A stretch of DNA of 64,000 bases from contig CABIZV010000006.1 in NCBI GenBank assembly GCA_902363335.1, positions 186,001-250,000 of the forward strand. The letters run 5' to 3'. Of this stretch, positions 39,597 through 47,956 are shown one piece after another. The position numbers were made by a program, and so were the translations under genes. The notes beneath the pieces are model-generated. The model had not been told where the DNA came from. It did not search any database and saw only the letters and a list, made by a program, of their open reading frames with translations. Every line of letters starts with the position of its first letter. The stretch's first letter is position 1. The DNA comes from Enterobacteriaceae bacterium (GTDB lineage Bacteria > Pseudomonadota > Gammaproteobacteria > Enterobacterales > Enterobacteriaceae).

Positions 39597-39650
39597 ACTT
39601 AATTTACTCAGGTGACTTTGGGGGGTTATCGCGGCGGTACGCAACAATCC

Positions 39651-39677
39651 CTCCGAACGTCGGGTTCGGAGGGATTG
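39651..39677 (-). terminator. Hairpin between bcfA and bcfB (attenuator-like)
   Basis: AATCCCTCCGAACG followed by CGGGTTCGGAGGGATT forms a long stem directly after the bcfA stop. No T run follows on the minus strand, so partial termination or 3' protection of the major-subunit mRNA is more likely than a full stop. Such hairpins are usual after major pilin genes. Confidence 0.6.
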
Positions 39678-39689
39678 TCAGATATTCGA

Positions 39690-40244
39690 TTAGGAATAGA
39701 CCATGCTAAAAGTTGCGGTTGCCGTGACGTTACCGGGGGTAGCTGCACCGGTAGCAATGTAGTCAACGCTCAGCGGGATAACGTTTTCACCGTTAATCAG
39801 AGTGACCGTAGAGGAGGTTTTACCCATAGAAAGCGTCTCGCCGCCTGGGCCATACAGCTGTAAAGCAACATTGGTTGCTGAACCCGCACCGGCGGTATTC
39901 GCCAGCGTGTCCTCGATGGTCGCGTCTTGCTGACCATTGAAAATAACCGCCGCGTTCTGGCTCACGCTGATATCACAGTCTTCCAGTTTGATATTGAAGT
40001 CTTCTTTCTGATTCGCGACCATTCCAGGTGCCGTTAACTTGGTGGTTCGGACCTGGCCTAACGTGACGGTCTGATCGATAGAATCTGCCGATACGGAACA
40101 GGCAGCATCGACAACCTGCCCCACAAAATTAACGGTACCGCCAGAAACGGTCGCGGTGGAATCACCTGCTTCGGCAGCATTAGCCAGCGCAGGGCCGCCC
40201 AAAATTAATGTGGAAACAACCATAGCAAATACGTTCTTTTTCAT
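39690..40244 (-). CDS. bcfA: Major fimbrial subunit BcfA
   Basis: 184 residues from the ATG of MKKNVFAMV with AAGGG upstream; six extra in-frame codons upstream were left out. Signal peptide to NAAEA, then the type 1 pilin pattern VNFVGQVVDAACSV, LEDCDISVSQNAAVIFNG and C-terminal NVTATATFSMVYS. It is the first gene of an eight-to-nine-gene operon (A-H) transcribed towards nhaA. A 43-base hairpin-containing gap (inverted CCTCCGAACG/CGTTCGGAGG type repeat around 39651-39676) separates it from bcfB and may lower downstream expression. Confidence 0.92.
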   Translation of the reverse strand: MKKNVFAMVVSTLILGGPALANAAEAGDSTATVSGGTVNFVGQVVDAACSVSADSIDQTVTLGQVRTTKLTAPGMVANQKEDFNIKLEDCDISVSQNAAVIFNGQQDATIEDTLANTAGAGSATNVALQLYGPGGETLSMGKTSSTVTLINGENVIPLSVDYIATGAATPGNVTATATFSMVYS

Positions 40245-40641
40245 ACAATCCCTTAAAGACAATCAATAGTTAATGTTTTTAATATCGGAAGATAGAGTCC
40301 GTGCGCACATAAAATAAATATTGCGGGTCATTCAACATTAAAGATATAGTTTCACTAGTGATAATAACCAATAACTTAAAACAGCATGATGAATATTATT
40401 TTAGACCGCTATTACTTATAAAAATAATTATTAACGAAACAACTATTCATGTGCAACGAAGATAATATGACTTTAAAGGACCAGGGATAACCACCTGTTT
40501 TAAAAAGAAATTAATCGTAACGATAGACATACGCAATACGGCGTATTGATAAACCAGAAAATCTATGGTAATCGCTTCATTATTCAGAGAGAATATGTAT
40601 ACATATCATACTAAAAATCGCTGATAATGCCGAAAACAGAG
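40245..40641. other. bcfA upstream region
   Basis: About 400 bases of AT-rich non-coding DNA between the bcfA start and the end of the regulator gene. It must hold the bcf promoter, but I could not choose a -35/-10 pair. No flanking inverted repeats of the kind used by fim-type invertible promoters were seen. Confidence 0.45.
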
Positions 40642-41331
40642 TTAATAAGCGGCCGGTAGCTTCCAGATTGACTTAAGACGACCGTTGACGATATTGATAT
40701 AGCCGCCTTTTTTAAGTTCTGAAAGCAATTTCAGGGTGCGGCTACGAGAAATGCCGGTACGCCGCTGAACAAAATTCAGTACGTTAATACTCTCACGATA
40801 TTCCTCAGGATATGCCCAAAGCTCAATCAACAGCGCACGAACTTTCAAATACGAATCTACGCCAACCAGCTCCCGGTCACGGACACACATCACCATCAAG
40901 CGATACGCCAGGATCCGCGCCACGTCGTGCCAGAGGTCGCACTCTTCAACAATGCGCACGAAATCATCCAGCAGTACCGCGCGGCCACGACAAGGCGTTT
41001 CTGCAATCAGAAAGTGCTCTGGCCGGGCTGGCACGTCGTAGGTAATTCCGTAGCTGTCCGTAAGACCGAGTATTGAAGGAGCGAATCCCGATGAGATTTG
41101 CATGCGGTCATCGCTGCGGCAATATGAGACAACGCCGCTTTCCAGCAGGACAATGCGGTTGCCGTGCTCCGCAGAACTTAGCGGTAGTTCCTCCCCCGCT
41201 TCCAGTAAAAAGGGCTGACCAAACGGTAGCAGTGCAGAAAACAAAGCATCAATTACCGTATAGGGCTTGGCCCGCTGGGCGAAAATAAACGAATGCAAAA
41301 CATTTTCATTCTCACTAAGTTCTAATCTCAT
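40642..41331 (-). CDS. Winged-helix regulator, Crp-like/IprA-YaiV type
   Basis: 229 residues from the ATG of MRLELSENENVLH (no clear ribosome site; in-frame ATG 41397 would add 22 residues). The N-terminal half resembles a cyclic-nucleotide-binding-like fold (LLPFGQPFLLEAGEELPLSSAEHGNRIVLLESGVVSYCRSDD). The C-terminal HTH is LNFVQRRTGISRSRTLKLLSELKKGGYINIVNGRL. No cAMP-binding Arg/Glu set is evident. It lies between the fimbrial operon and the inverse autotransporter gene, so it may control either. Confidence 0.75.
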   Translation of the reverse strand: MRLELSENENVLHSFIFAQRAKPYTVIDALFSALLPFGQPFLLEAGEELPLSSAEHGNRIVLLESGVVSYCRSDDRMQISSGFAPSILGLTDSYGITYDVPARPEHFLIAETPCRGRAVLLDDFVRIVEECDLWHDVARILAYRLMVMCVRDRELVGVDSYLKVRALLIELWAYPEEYRESINVLNFVQRRTGISRSRTLKLLSELKKGGYINIVNGRLKSIWKLPAAY

Positions 41332-42345
41332 TGTTTTTTGATATGTTTTAACCACAAAAGAGAAGCGAAAGATATAGTTCCTATGACATAGCTTCAATTA
41401 ATAATAAATAAGTTTATGTTGTAGTATTTCTCATTTATCAAAAGCACAAAAAGACTATAAAAATCAGAATAAGACAATACTCAAGCTGTTTAACATAATA
41501 AGAAACAGTGCTTCAGATAACTAACGCCAGTTGGCCTATGTTCAAATCATCCAGTAATCGCGTTCTCCACTTGGGTAGGTTGCTCCCCCAGGAAGGCTAC
41601 ATACGTTTAACCGCATCCTATCTTGTCATATGATTTGTGGCATTAGAAAATGACCGACGGGTAAGGCGGCTTTGCCGCCAAAGCTCAACGTAACGGCGAG
41701 CCTCTCCAGGAGGTACACGGCCAGAAAGAGGTCAAGAGGTGTCTATGATGAAGGTCTCTGGCTGAGCAATCAGTGGATAAGGAGGACGATTGGAGGCATC
41801 ACCTAATCGCAGAAAACATTTATAATATAAATGTCTCATGAAGAAATGAGCACGCGTATAAATCAAATAAACTTATAAGCTTGGGTTATTTTATTAAAAC
41901 TATTTAAAATTAAAAAACCTAAATTAATCATTAAGAAAAACTTAAAGAACAAACTTCTTTAAAAAAAAATCCTTGCACCTTACAATTCACTTTTCTTTTT
42001 GATAGAGTTCAAAAAATGATTTGGTGGTTGTTACCCATCAAATAATAAAATAGCCCCCAAAATCTTCGCGCAATCCCTTTTATTCCGGGGCTCGGCATCA
42101 AGTTGTTACACCAATCCGCTGAGTAAAGATATTTCTATTCAGCCTCTTACCTTTCGGTAAGGCATCTGGCATATAGATGCGATTCCGTAAAAGCATCTAT
42201 CCGGAAAATATTATCTTTGTTATTACTTATAAGACAAATACTTTGTTTTGTTCTAATGCTCATCAGTCAAAAACAATGATTGTGTCGTTACACTTATGAA
42301 CCATAAATTCCCACAATTCATTTGGATATAGAAGGAAATTCAGGG
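41332..42345. other. Long intergenic region upstream of the inverse autotransporter
   Basis: About 1 kb without a convincing gene. Most is very AT-rich. A GC-richer island at about 41640-41815 contains the hairpin GGCGGC-TTT-GCCGCC (41667-41680) and a short frame (41654-41815, no start codon) that may be a relic of a lost gene or mobile element. Near the next gene, CTTACCTTTCGGTAAG (42147-42162) and related hairpin sequence lie in what is probably its promoter and leader. Confidence 0.45.
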
Positions 42346-45300
42346 ATGGCTCACCGCATACGGAAATTACTTGCTATTGTTCAGATCTTACTACAATTAT
42401 GCCCTCCGTCATTTTTGTTATATCTGGCTCCTACATTTAACGCGAGTGCTGAAGAAAAGATTACTTCAGACACCTCCCTGCAGAATAATAAAAATAATCA
42501 AGGTAATACAGAAAATGGCGTGGCGCAGGCTGCCGTACAAGCGGGAACCTTGCTCAGCGGCGATGATACTTCCGGCGCACTGGGGAACGCACTGACTTCT
42601 GCGGCGACGGGCGCGGCGTCCGCTGAGGTACAGCAGTGGCTAAATAAGTTCGGCACCGCCAGGGTGAATATCAGTACTGATGAACACTTCACGTTGAATG
42701 ATTCTGAACTGGACGTGTTATTACCTCTTTATAACCAGAAAGAAAATATCCTGTTTACCCAACTGGGTGGACGGCGCCATGACGATCGAAACATCATTAA
42801 TACCGGTTTGGGCTATCGTCATTTTTCTGGGATCTGGATGTGGGGAACCAATGTCTTTTATGATCGTCAGGTTTCCGGTAATCAGCATGAACGGTTAGGC
42901 GTCGGCGCGGAGCTAGGCTGGGATTACATCAAGCTCTCCGCTAACGGCTATTTCCGCCTGAGCGACTGGATGTCCTCCAACCGTTATACCGACTACGATG
43001 AGCGCGTCGCCAACGGTTTTGATATCCGGGCTACCGGCTATTTACCCAGCTATCCTCAGTTAGGGGCGAATGTTATTTATGAACAGTACTATGGCGATAG
43101 CGTAGGGCTGTTCGGCGATGATAAAGATGACCGACAGAAGAACCCGCACGCCGTCACCTTCGGCCTAAATTATACGCCTGTACCGTTAGTGACATTTGGC
43201 GTTAACCAGAAACTCGGCAAGGGTGGCGAAAATGACACACAACTGAATCTGGCGCTGAACTGGACGCCGGGCGTGCCTCTGCGCGACCAGCTCGATCCCT
43301 CAATGATCTCACAGCGTCGTTCGCTGCTGGGGAGTCGCCTGGATCTGGTTGATCGTAACAATAATATCGTTCTTGAATATCGTAAGCAGGACATCATCTC
43401 CCTGTCGCTGCCGCCACAGCTGGAAGGGGAAGAACAGTCAAAACAGAATGTGACTGCGAAGGTGAAGACCAAATATGGCCTTGACCACATTGAGTGGCAA
43501 GCGGCATCGTTTCTGAACGATGGCGGGAAGATCGCCGTCGGCAGTAGCCCAGAACAGTTCGTGCTGACACTGCCTGCCTGGCAAAGCAGCGGTACTAACA
43601 GCTATACGCTGAGAGCCACCGCATGGGATAAAAAAGGCAACGCTTCCAACAACAGTGAGATGAAAGTTAACGTCAGCGGTATCGACGTCAATACACTACA
43701 GTCCACCACCACCGTTTCGCCGACAAAAATTCCGGCAGACGGAGCTACCACGGCCACCGTTAGGGTGTCGCTACAAACCAGCAGCGGTGAGAGCGCCGCC
43801 GGACTGGCATCGCGTCTGAGCGCCACACTGACCACCTCTGCGAGCAGCCCGGCACAAGCCACCAACACCGTCACGGAGAAAAGCACCACGATTACCCGTT
43901 TCAACGAAACGTCTCCGGGACAGTATACCGCCACGATCACTGCCGGTACGACACCGGATACGCTGACCATTCAGCCGTTGATTGACAGCACGATAAAGTT
44001 AGCCAGCGCGAAACTGATTGAAGAAGCGGCAATTGCTATCCCGCAACTGACAGGGCTGGATACCTTCTCCACCAGCACCATTGCCAACGGAGGTACGCCA
44101 ATTACCCTGACGGCGCATGTGACCGACCAATACGGCAACGCCCTGAAGGACGCTGTGATTGACTGGTCAGCGGATAATGCGCAAGCGCATTTGTCAGCGG
44201 CACAGTCTTCCACCGATGCAAACGGAACCGCGCAGATTCAGGTGACCAGCGCTGAGGTGATCAATACGGTCGTTACCGCTAAACTGGCAGAGGGCAATAG
44301 CCTGAGTACGCCAACACTCAGCTTTACGGCTGATACGGCGACGGCGAAAGTTGCGTCTATTGCGAGTGAAAAAACGCAGGTGGTAGCGAATAATACCGAC
44401 AAGAGTACCGTGACGGCGCAGGTGACGGACAATTACAGTCATCCGCTTGCAGGTGTTACTGTCAAGTGGACGGTAGAGAAAACCGATGACACCAAAGTGG
44501 GTAATAAAACCTCGGTAACGGACAGCCAGGGTATGGCCACGATAGATCTGAAATCAGCGAAGACCGGCACTATTACGGTAACCGCTGAGGTTAATGGTAA
44601 TTCGTCACAGGAAACTGATCCGATCACCTTTGTTGCCGATAGCAGCACAGAAAGAGTGACGTCGGTGAAGCTGAGTAAATCTCAGGCATTGGCTAACGGT
44701 AGCGATGCGATCATCTACGAAGCCACCGTTTCGGATGCTGCAGGCAATGCTATCCAGAACGCTACGGTAACGTGGTCCTCAGATAATACAGATGTGATAC
44801 TTTCCGACACGCAAACGTCCAGCGACATCAACGGGAAATCACAGATTCAGGTGACGTCGCACAAGGCAGGAAATGTAGTCGTTACCGCTCAGACCAGCGC
44901 TTCCACGGGGTATCAGTCCGATAAAGCAACATTCACTGCGGATGCGGGCAGCGCCAGCATTTCTGACCTGGTGAGTGACAGAGAGTCGGCGCTGGCCAAC
45001 GGTTCGGACGGAATAACCCTCAGCGCCACGGTTAAGGATACCAACGGCAACCCGGTAGCGAATGCGGATGTCAACTGGTCGGTTTCTCCAGCGACTGGCT
45101 CGCTGTCGGCAAACAGCAGTAAAACGGATAGCACCGGCGTGGCGAAAATCACGCTGACCTCTGCGGAGGTGGCGACATATGGTGTTACCGCTGAAATCAA
45201 TGGTTCGACAGATAAGGCGTCCCTGACCTTTATCGCCGATACCAGCACGGCGCATCTGACTTCGCTGACGGCAGAGCCAACGACCAGCGTGCTGGCGGAC

Positions 45301-47784
45301 GGTACATCGGCCATCAACCTGACGGCAACCGTGGTCGATCAGTTTGGACACCCGGTTAAAAATGAGCAGATCAACTGGAGCGCCGATAACGCTAAGGCAC
45401 AGCTTTCCAGCACGCAGTCAATAACGGACGCTCAGGGTCAGGCAAAGATCAAGGTCACCAGCGCTGACGTGATGACCACCGTGGTGACAGCGCAGCATAA
45501 TCAGGCGGAAGCGCTGCACACCGACTCGCTCAGCTTTACGGCGGACACCACATCGGCAGTTGTGCACACAATTGACGCTAACAAATACCAGGTGATAGCA
45601 AACAACATCGATACCAGCACCGCGACAGCACAGGTAGTTGATCGCTACAGTCACCCATTAAGCGGGGTCACGGTTAACTGGCAAGTCACGAAAGCGGATG
45701 GTACATCAGCCGGAACCGCAACATCTGTAACCGACAATCAGGGAACGGCGACCTTTACGCTGAAGTCGGCGAAAACGGGTTCGGTGACGGTATCCGCTGG
45801 TGTGAACGGCGCAAGTGACGTGAAGAAAACCAATACAATAACCTTTGTTGCTGACAGCAGTTCGGAAAGAGTGAGTCTGGTCAAACCGAGTAAAAATCAG
45901 GCGACCGCGAACGGAAGGGATGAAGTTATCTACGAAGCGATAGTGACGGATGCGCAGAATAACCCGGTAGCCAATGCCACGGTAGACTGGTCAGCGGATA
46001 ATACGGACGCGAAGCTAAGCGTAAACCAGACCACCAGTGACGCCAACGGGAAATCGCAGATTAGCGTAACGTCGCTTAAAGCCAGTGAGGTGGTCATTAC
46101 GGCGCAGACCAGTGCCAGCACGGCAATGCCGGCGGATAGTGTCCATTTTGTAGCTGACGCCTCGACTGCAAAAATCGACTCGGTAGTCAGCAACAAACCA
46201 ACGGCGCTCGCGAACGGTACTGATGCGATGACCATCAGCGCCACCGTGACGGATATCAATGGCAATCCGCTGGCGGACGCAGATGTTAGCTGGGAAGTCA
46301 CGCCAGCAACCGGGGTGCTGTCTGCGCAGAGCAGCAGAACCACCGCAGAAGGCGTGGCACAGGTTCAACTGACCTCGACAGAAGTGGCGAGCCTCAGTGT
46401 GAAGGCTAGCATCAATGGCACCCAAGGGGCGGCATCCAACCTCAACTTTACCGCCGACAGTACCACAGCGCATGTGGCATTGCTGGAGGCAGACAAAACC
46501 CTCGATATCGTGGCTGATAAAGATACGGTAGCGTTGACCGCAACGGTGCTGGATAGCAACCAGCATCCGGTATCAGGCGTGACGGTAAACTGGAGCAGCA
46601 GCGAAACCAACAGCAGTTTTAGCGTTAACTCGTCGGTGACAGATGCACAAGGGAAAGCGACGGCGACCTTCTCCAGCCTGAAGGCGGGGAGTATCGTCGT
46701 AACGGCTGCAACCACAGGCGGCACAGGTCAAACACAGACATTGCAGGTGACAGGAAATACAGCGACAGCGCAAGTTACCGGCATCACACCGGACAAGACG
46801 CAAGAAGTTGCTAACGGAACTTCGATGATCACCTGGACGGCAGCGGTTGTGGATGCCAACGACAACGTGCTTAAAAATGTGACGATAAACTGGGCTGCCA
46901 ACCGTGATGATGTCACTCTAACGCCAACAAGCAGCGTCTCTGATGATAATGGCCACGCGACAACGCAGAGTGTGTCGCTGAAATCGGGTAAGGTCACCCT
47001 TACCGCCACTCCGGCCAACCATACCGCAGGCCAGAAAACGGACGGTGAGGCTGTATTTATTGGTGATACTCAAACTGCACATGTGGCAAAACTGACGCCG
47101 AACGAGACAAGGGTGATGACCAATGGCGTTGGCGCGACATACACTGCGACAGTGAATGATGCCAACGATAACCCGGTAACAGGGGTAACGGTCACCTGGA
47201 CTGCTAATATCAATACGCTTTCAGCAGATTCCAGCACAACAAACAGCGCAGGTGAGGCTAAGATGACGCTGAAAGGCGGCACGAAAGGGCTGGCGACAGT
47301 CACGGCAACGGCAAACGGTTCAACGTTGAAAGACCAGAGCGTCACATTCGCGGACATCGTGCAGTATGACTGGAATATAACGGGAACAACATCGACATAT
47401 AAGGGCGACACTATAACCGGTTATCCAGCCGTTGGCTTCATCGTGACGGGCGACACTCAGGTTCAGGGAAGCAATACTCTGATTTGGGATTCTACTGCCT
47501 ATGGGTCTTCAACGTTAATCATGCCAATGCAGGATGATGCTGGAGCGACGCATAATGTTATCTTTACCGGGCAAAGAGATAATGAATGTGGGGCACATGC
47601 ATTAAACAACGCAGTGGCCTGTTCGACGGGTAACAATTATCCAAAATTAGTCTATAAATCGGCTGATAACCCTGACCTGCCAGCCGGGCATTACACTGCG
47701 CATATCACCTTTGATGGCCAGGAATGGCATAACAAAGCCAGGTTACTTGCCTACGATATCAATACGTCATTAACCGTAGAGTAA
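42346..47784 (+). CDS. Inverse autotransporter adhesin (intimin/invasin family) with 12 Ig-like repeats
   Basis: 1812 residues from ATG 42346 (AAGGAAAT upstream). A signal peptide ends NASA|EE. The inverse-autotransporter beta-barrel spans about 105-350 (VNISTDEHFTLNDSELDVLLPLY, GLGYRHFSGIWMWGTNVFYD, NGYFRLSDW). A linker Ig domain follows at 355-450, then twelve Big_1-type domains of about 100 residues, each with an ANG(S/T)D-like and a TVxW-like strand. The last about 140 residues form a different domain with two Cys. The barrel anchors the protein in the outer membrane and exposes the repeats. Domains 2-5 are duplicated as 6-9. Confidence 0.92.
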   Translation: MAHRIRKLLAIVQILLQLCPPSFLLYLAPTFNASAEEKITSDTSLQNNKNNQGNTENGVAQAAVQAGTLLSGDDTSGALGNALTSAATGAASAEVQQWLNKFGTARVNISTDEHFTLNDSELDVLLPLYNQKENILFTQLGGRRHDDRNIINTGLGYRHFSGIWMWGTNVFYDRQVSGNQHERLGVGAELGWDYIKLSANGYFRLSDWMSSNRYTDYDERVANGFDIRATGYLPSYPQLGANVIYEQYYGDSVGLFGDDKDDRQKNPHAVTFGLNYTPVPLVTFGVNQKLGKGGENDTQLNLALNWTPGVPLRDQLDPSMISQRRSLLGSRLDLVDRNNNIVLEYRKQDIISLSLPPQLEGEEQSKQNVTAKVKTKYGLDHIEWQAASFLNDGGKIAVGSSPEQFVLTLPAWQSSGTNSYTLRATAWDKKGNASNNSEMKVNVSGIDVNTLQSTTTVSPTKIPADGATTATVRVSLQTSSGESAAGLASRLSATLTTSASSPAQATNTVTEKSTTITRFNETSPGQYTATITAGTTPDTLTIQPLIDSTIKLASAKLIEEAAIAIPQLTGLDTFSTSTIANGGTPITLTAHVTDQYGNALKDAVIDWSADNAQAHLSAAQSSTDANGTAQIQVTSAEVINTVVTAKLAEGNSLSTPTLSFTADTATAKVASIASEKTQVVANNTDKSTVTAQVTDNYSHPLAGVTVKWTVEKTDDTKVGNKTSVTDSQGMATIDLKSAKTGTITVTAEVNGNSSQETDPITFVADSSTERVTSVKLSKSQALANGSDAIIYEATVSDAAGNAIQNATVTWSSDNTDVILSDTQTSSDINGKSQIQVTSHKAGNVVVTAQTSASTGYQSDKATFTADAGSASISDLVSDRESALANGSDGITLSATVKDTNGNPVANADVNWSVSPATGSLSANSSKTDSTGVAKITLTSAEVATYGVTAEINGSTDKASLTFIADTSTAHLTSLTAEPTTSVLADGTSAINLTATVVDQFGHPVKNEQINWSADNAKAQLSSTQSITDAQGQAKIKVTSADVMTTVVTAQHNQAEALHTDSLSFTADTTSAVVHTIDANKYQVIANNIDTSTATAQVVDRYSHPLSGVTVNWQVTKADGTSAGTATSVTDNQGTATFTLKSAKTGSVTVSAGVNGASDVKKTNTITFVADSSSERVSLVKPSKNQATANGRDEVIYEAIVTDAQNNPVANATVDWSADNTDAKLSVNQTTSDANGKSQISVTSLKASEVVITAQTSASTAMPADSVHFVADASTAKIDSVVSNKPTALANGTDAMTISATVTDINGNPLADADVSWEVTPATGVLSAQSSRTTAEGVAQVQLTSTEVASLSVKASINGTQGAASNLNFTADSTTAHVALLEADKTLDIVADKDTVALTATVLDSNQHPVSGVTVNWSSSETNSSFSVNSSVTDAQGKATATFSSLKAGSIVVTAATTGGTGQTQTLQVTGNTATAQVTGITPDKTQEVANGTSMITWTAAVVDANDNVLKNVTINWAANRDDVTLTPTSSVSDDNGHATTQSVSLKSGKVTLTATPANHTAGQKTDGEAVFIGDTQTAHVAKLTPNETRVMTNGVGATYTATVNDANDNPVTGVTVTWTANINTLSADSSTTNSAGEAKMTLKGGTKGLATVTATANGSTLKDQSVTFADIVQYDWNITGTTSTYKGDTITGYPAVGFIVTGDTQVQGSNTLIWDSTAYGSSTLIMPMQDDAGATHNVIFTGQRDNECGAHALNNAVACSTGNNYPKLVYKSADNPDLPAGHYTAHITFDGQEWHNKARLLAYDINTSLTVE
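44047..46473 (+). repeat. Tandem duplication of a four-domain block in the adhesin gene
   Basis: Block A (44047-45255) and block B (45256-46473) encode domains 2-5 and 6-9. Corresponding points are offset by 1209-1215 bases: for example the NYSHPLAGVTV and RYSHPLSGVTV strands at 44434 and 45646, and IYEATVSDA and IYEAIVTDA at 44716 and 45931. Domains match pairwise (2/6, 3/7, 4/8, 5/9) better than neighbours do. Confidence 0.8.
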
Positions 47785-47835
47785 TTCTGCGTTGAAAATG
47801 TCGGTTTGCAGATTGTAAGCCAGTCACTTTAGAGG

Positions 47836-47861
47836 CTGAGGCCTGAAAATTCAGGCCTCAG
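47836..47861. terminator. Perfect stem-loop between the adhesin and the 998-residue gene
   Basis: CTGAGGCCTGA-AAAT-TCAGGCCTCAG is an exact 11-base-pair stem between two convergent genes. There is no T run on either side, so termination would be weak or factor-assisted. Confidence 0.45.
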
Positions 47862-47956
47862 ATGACGCCCCAAATAATAAAAGAGGGGTCGACTGCGGTG
47901 AGTCAGAGAGTCGTTTACTACACCATCACCGCCGCCCTTCCCCAATACGTCAGATG

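Noticed and set aside
40245..40641. Phase-variable invertible promoter for the fimbrial operon
   Set aside because: I found no flanking inverted repeats and no recombinase gene in the cluster.
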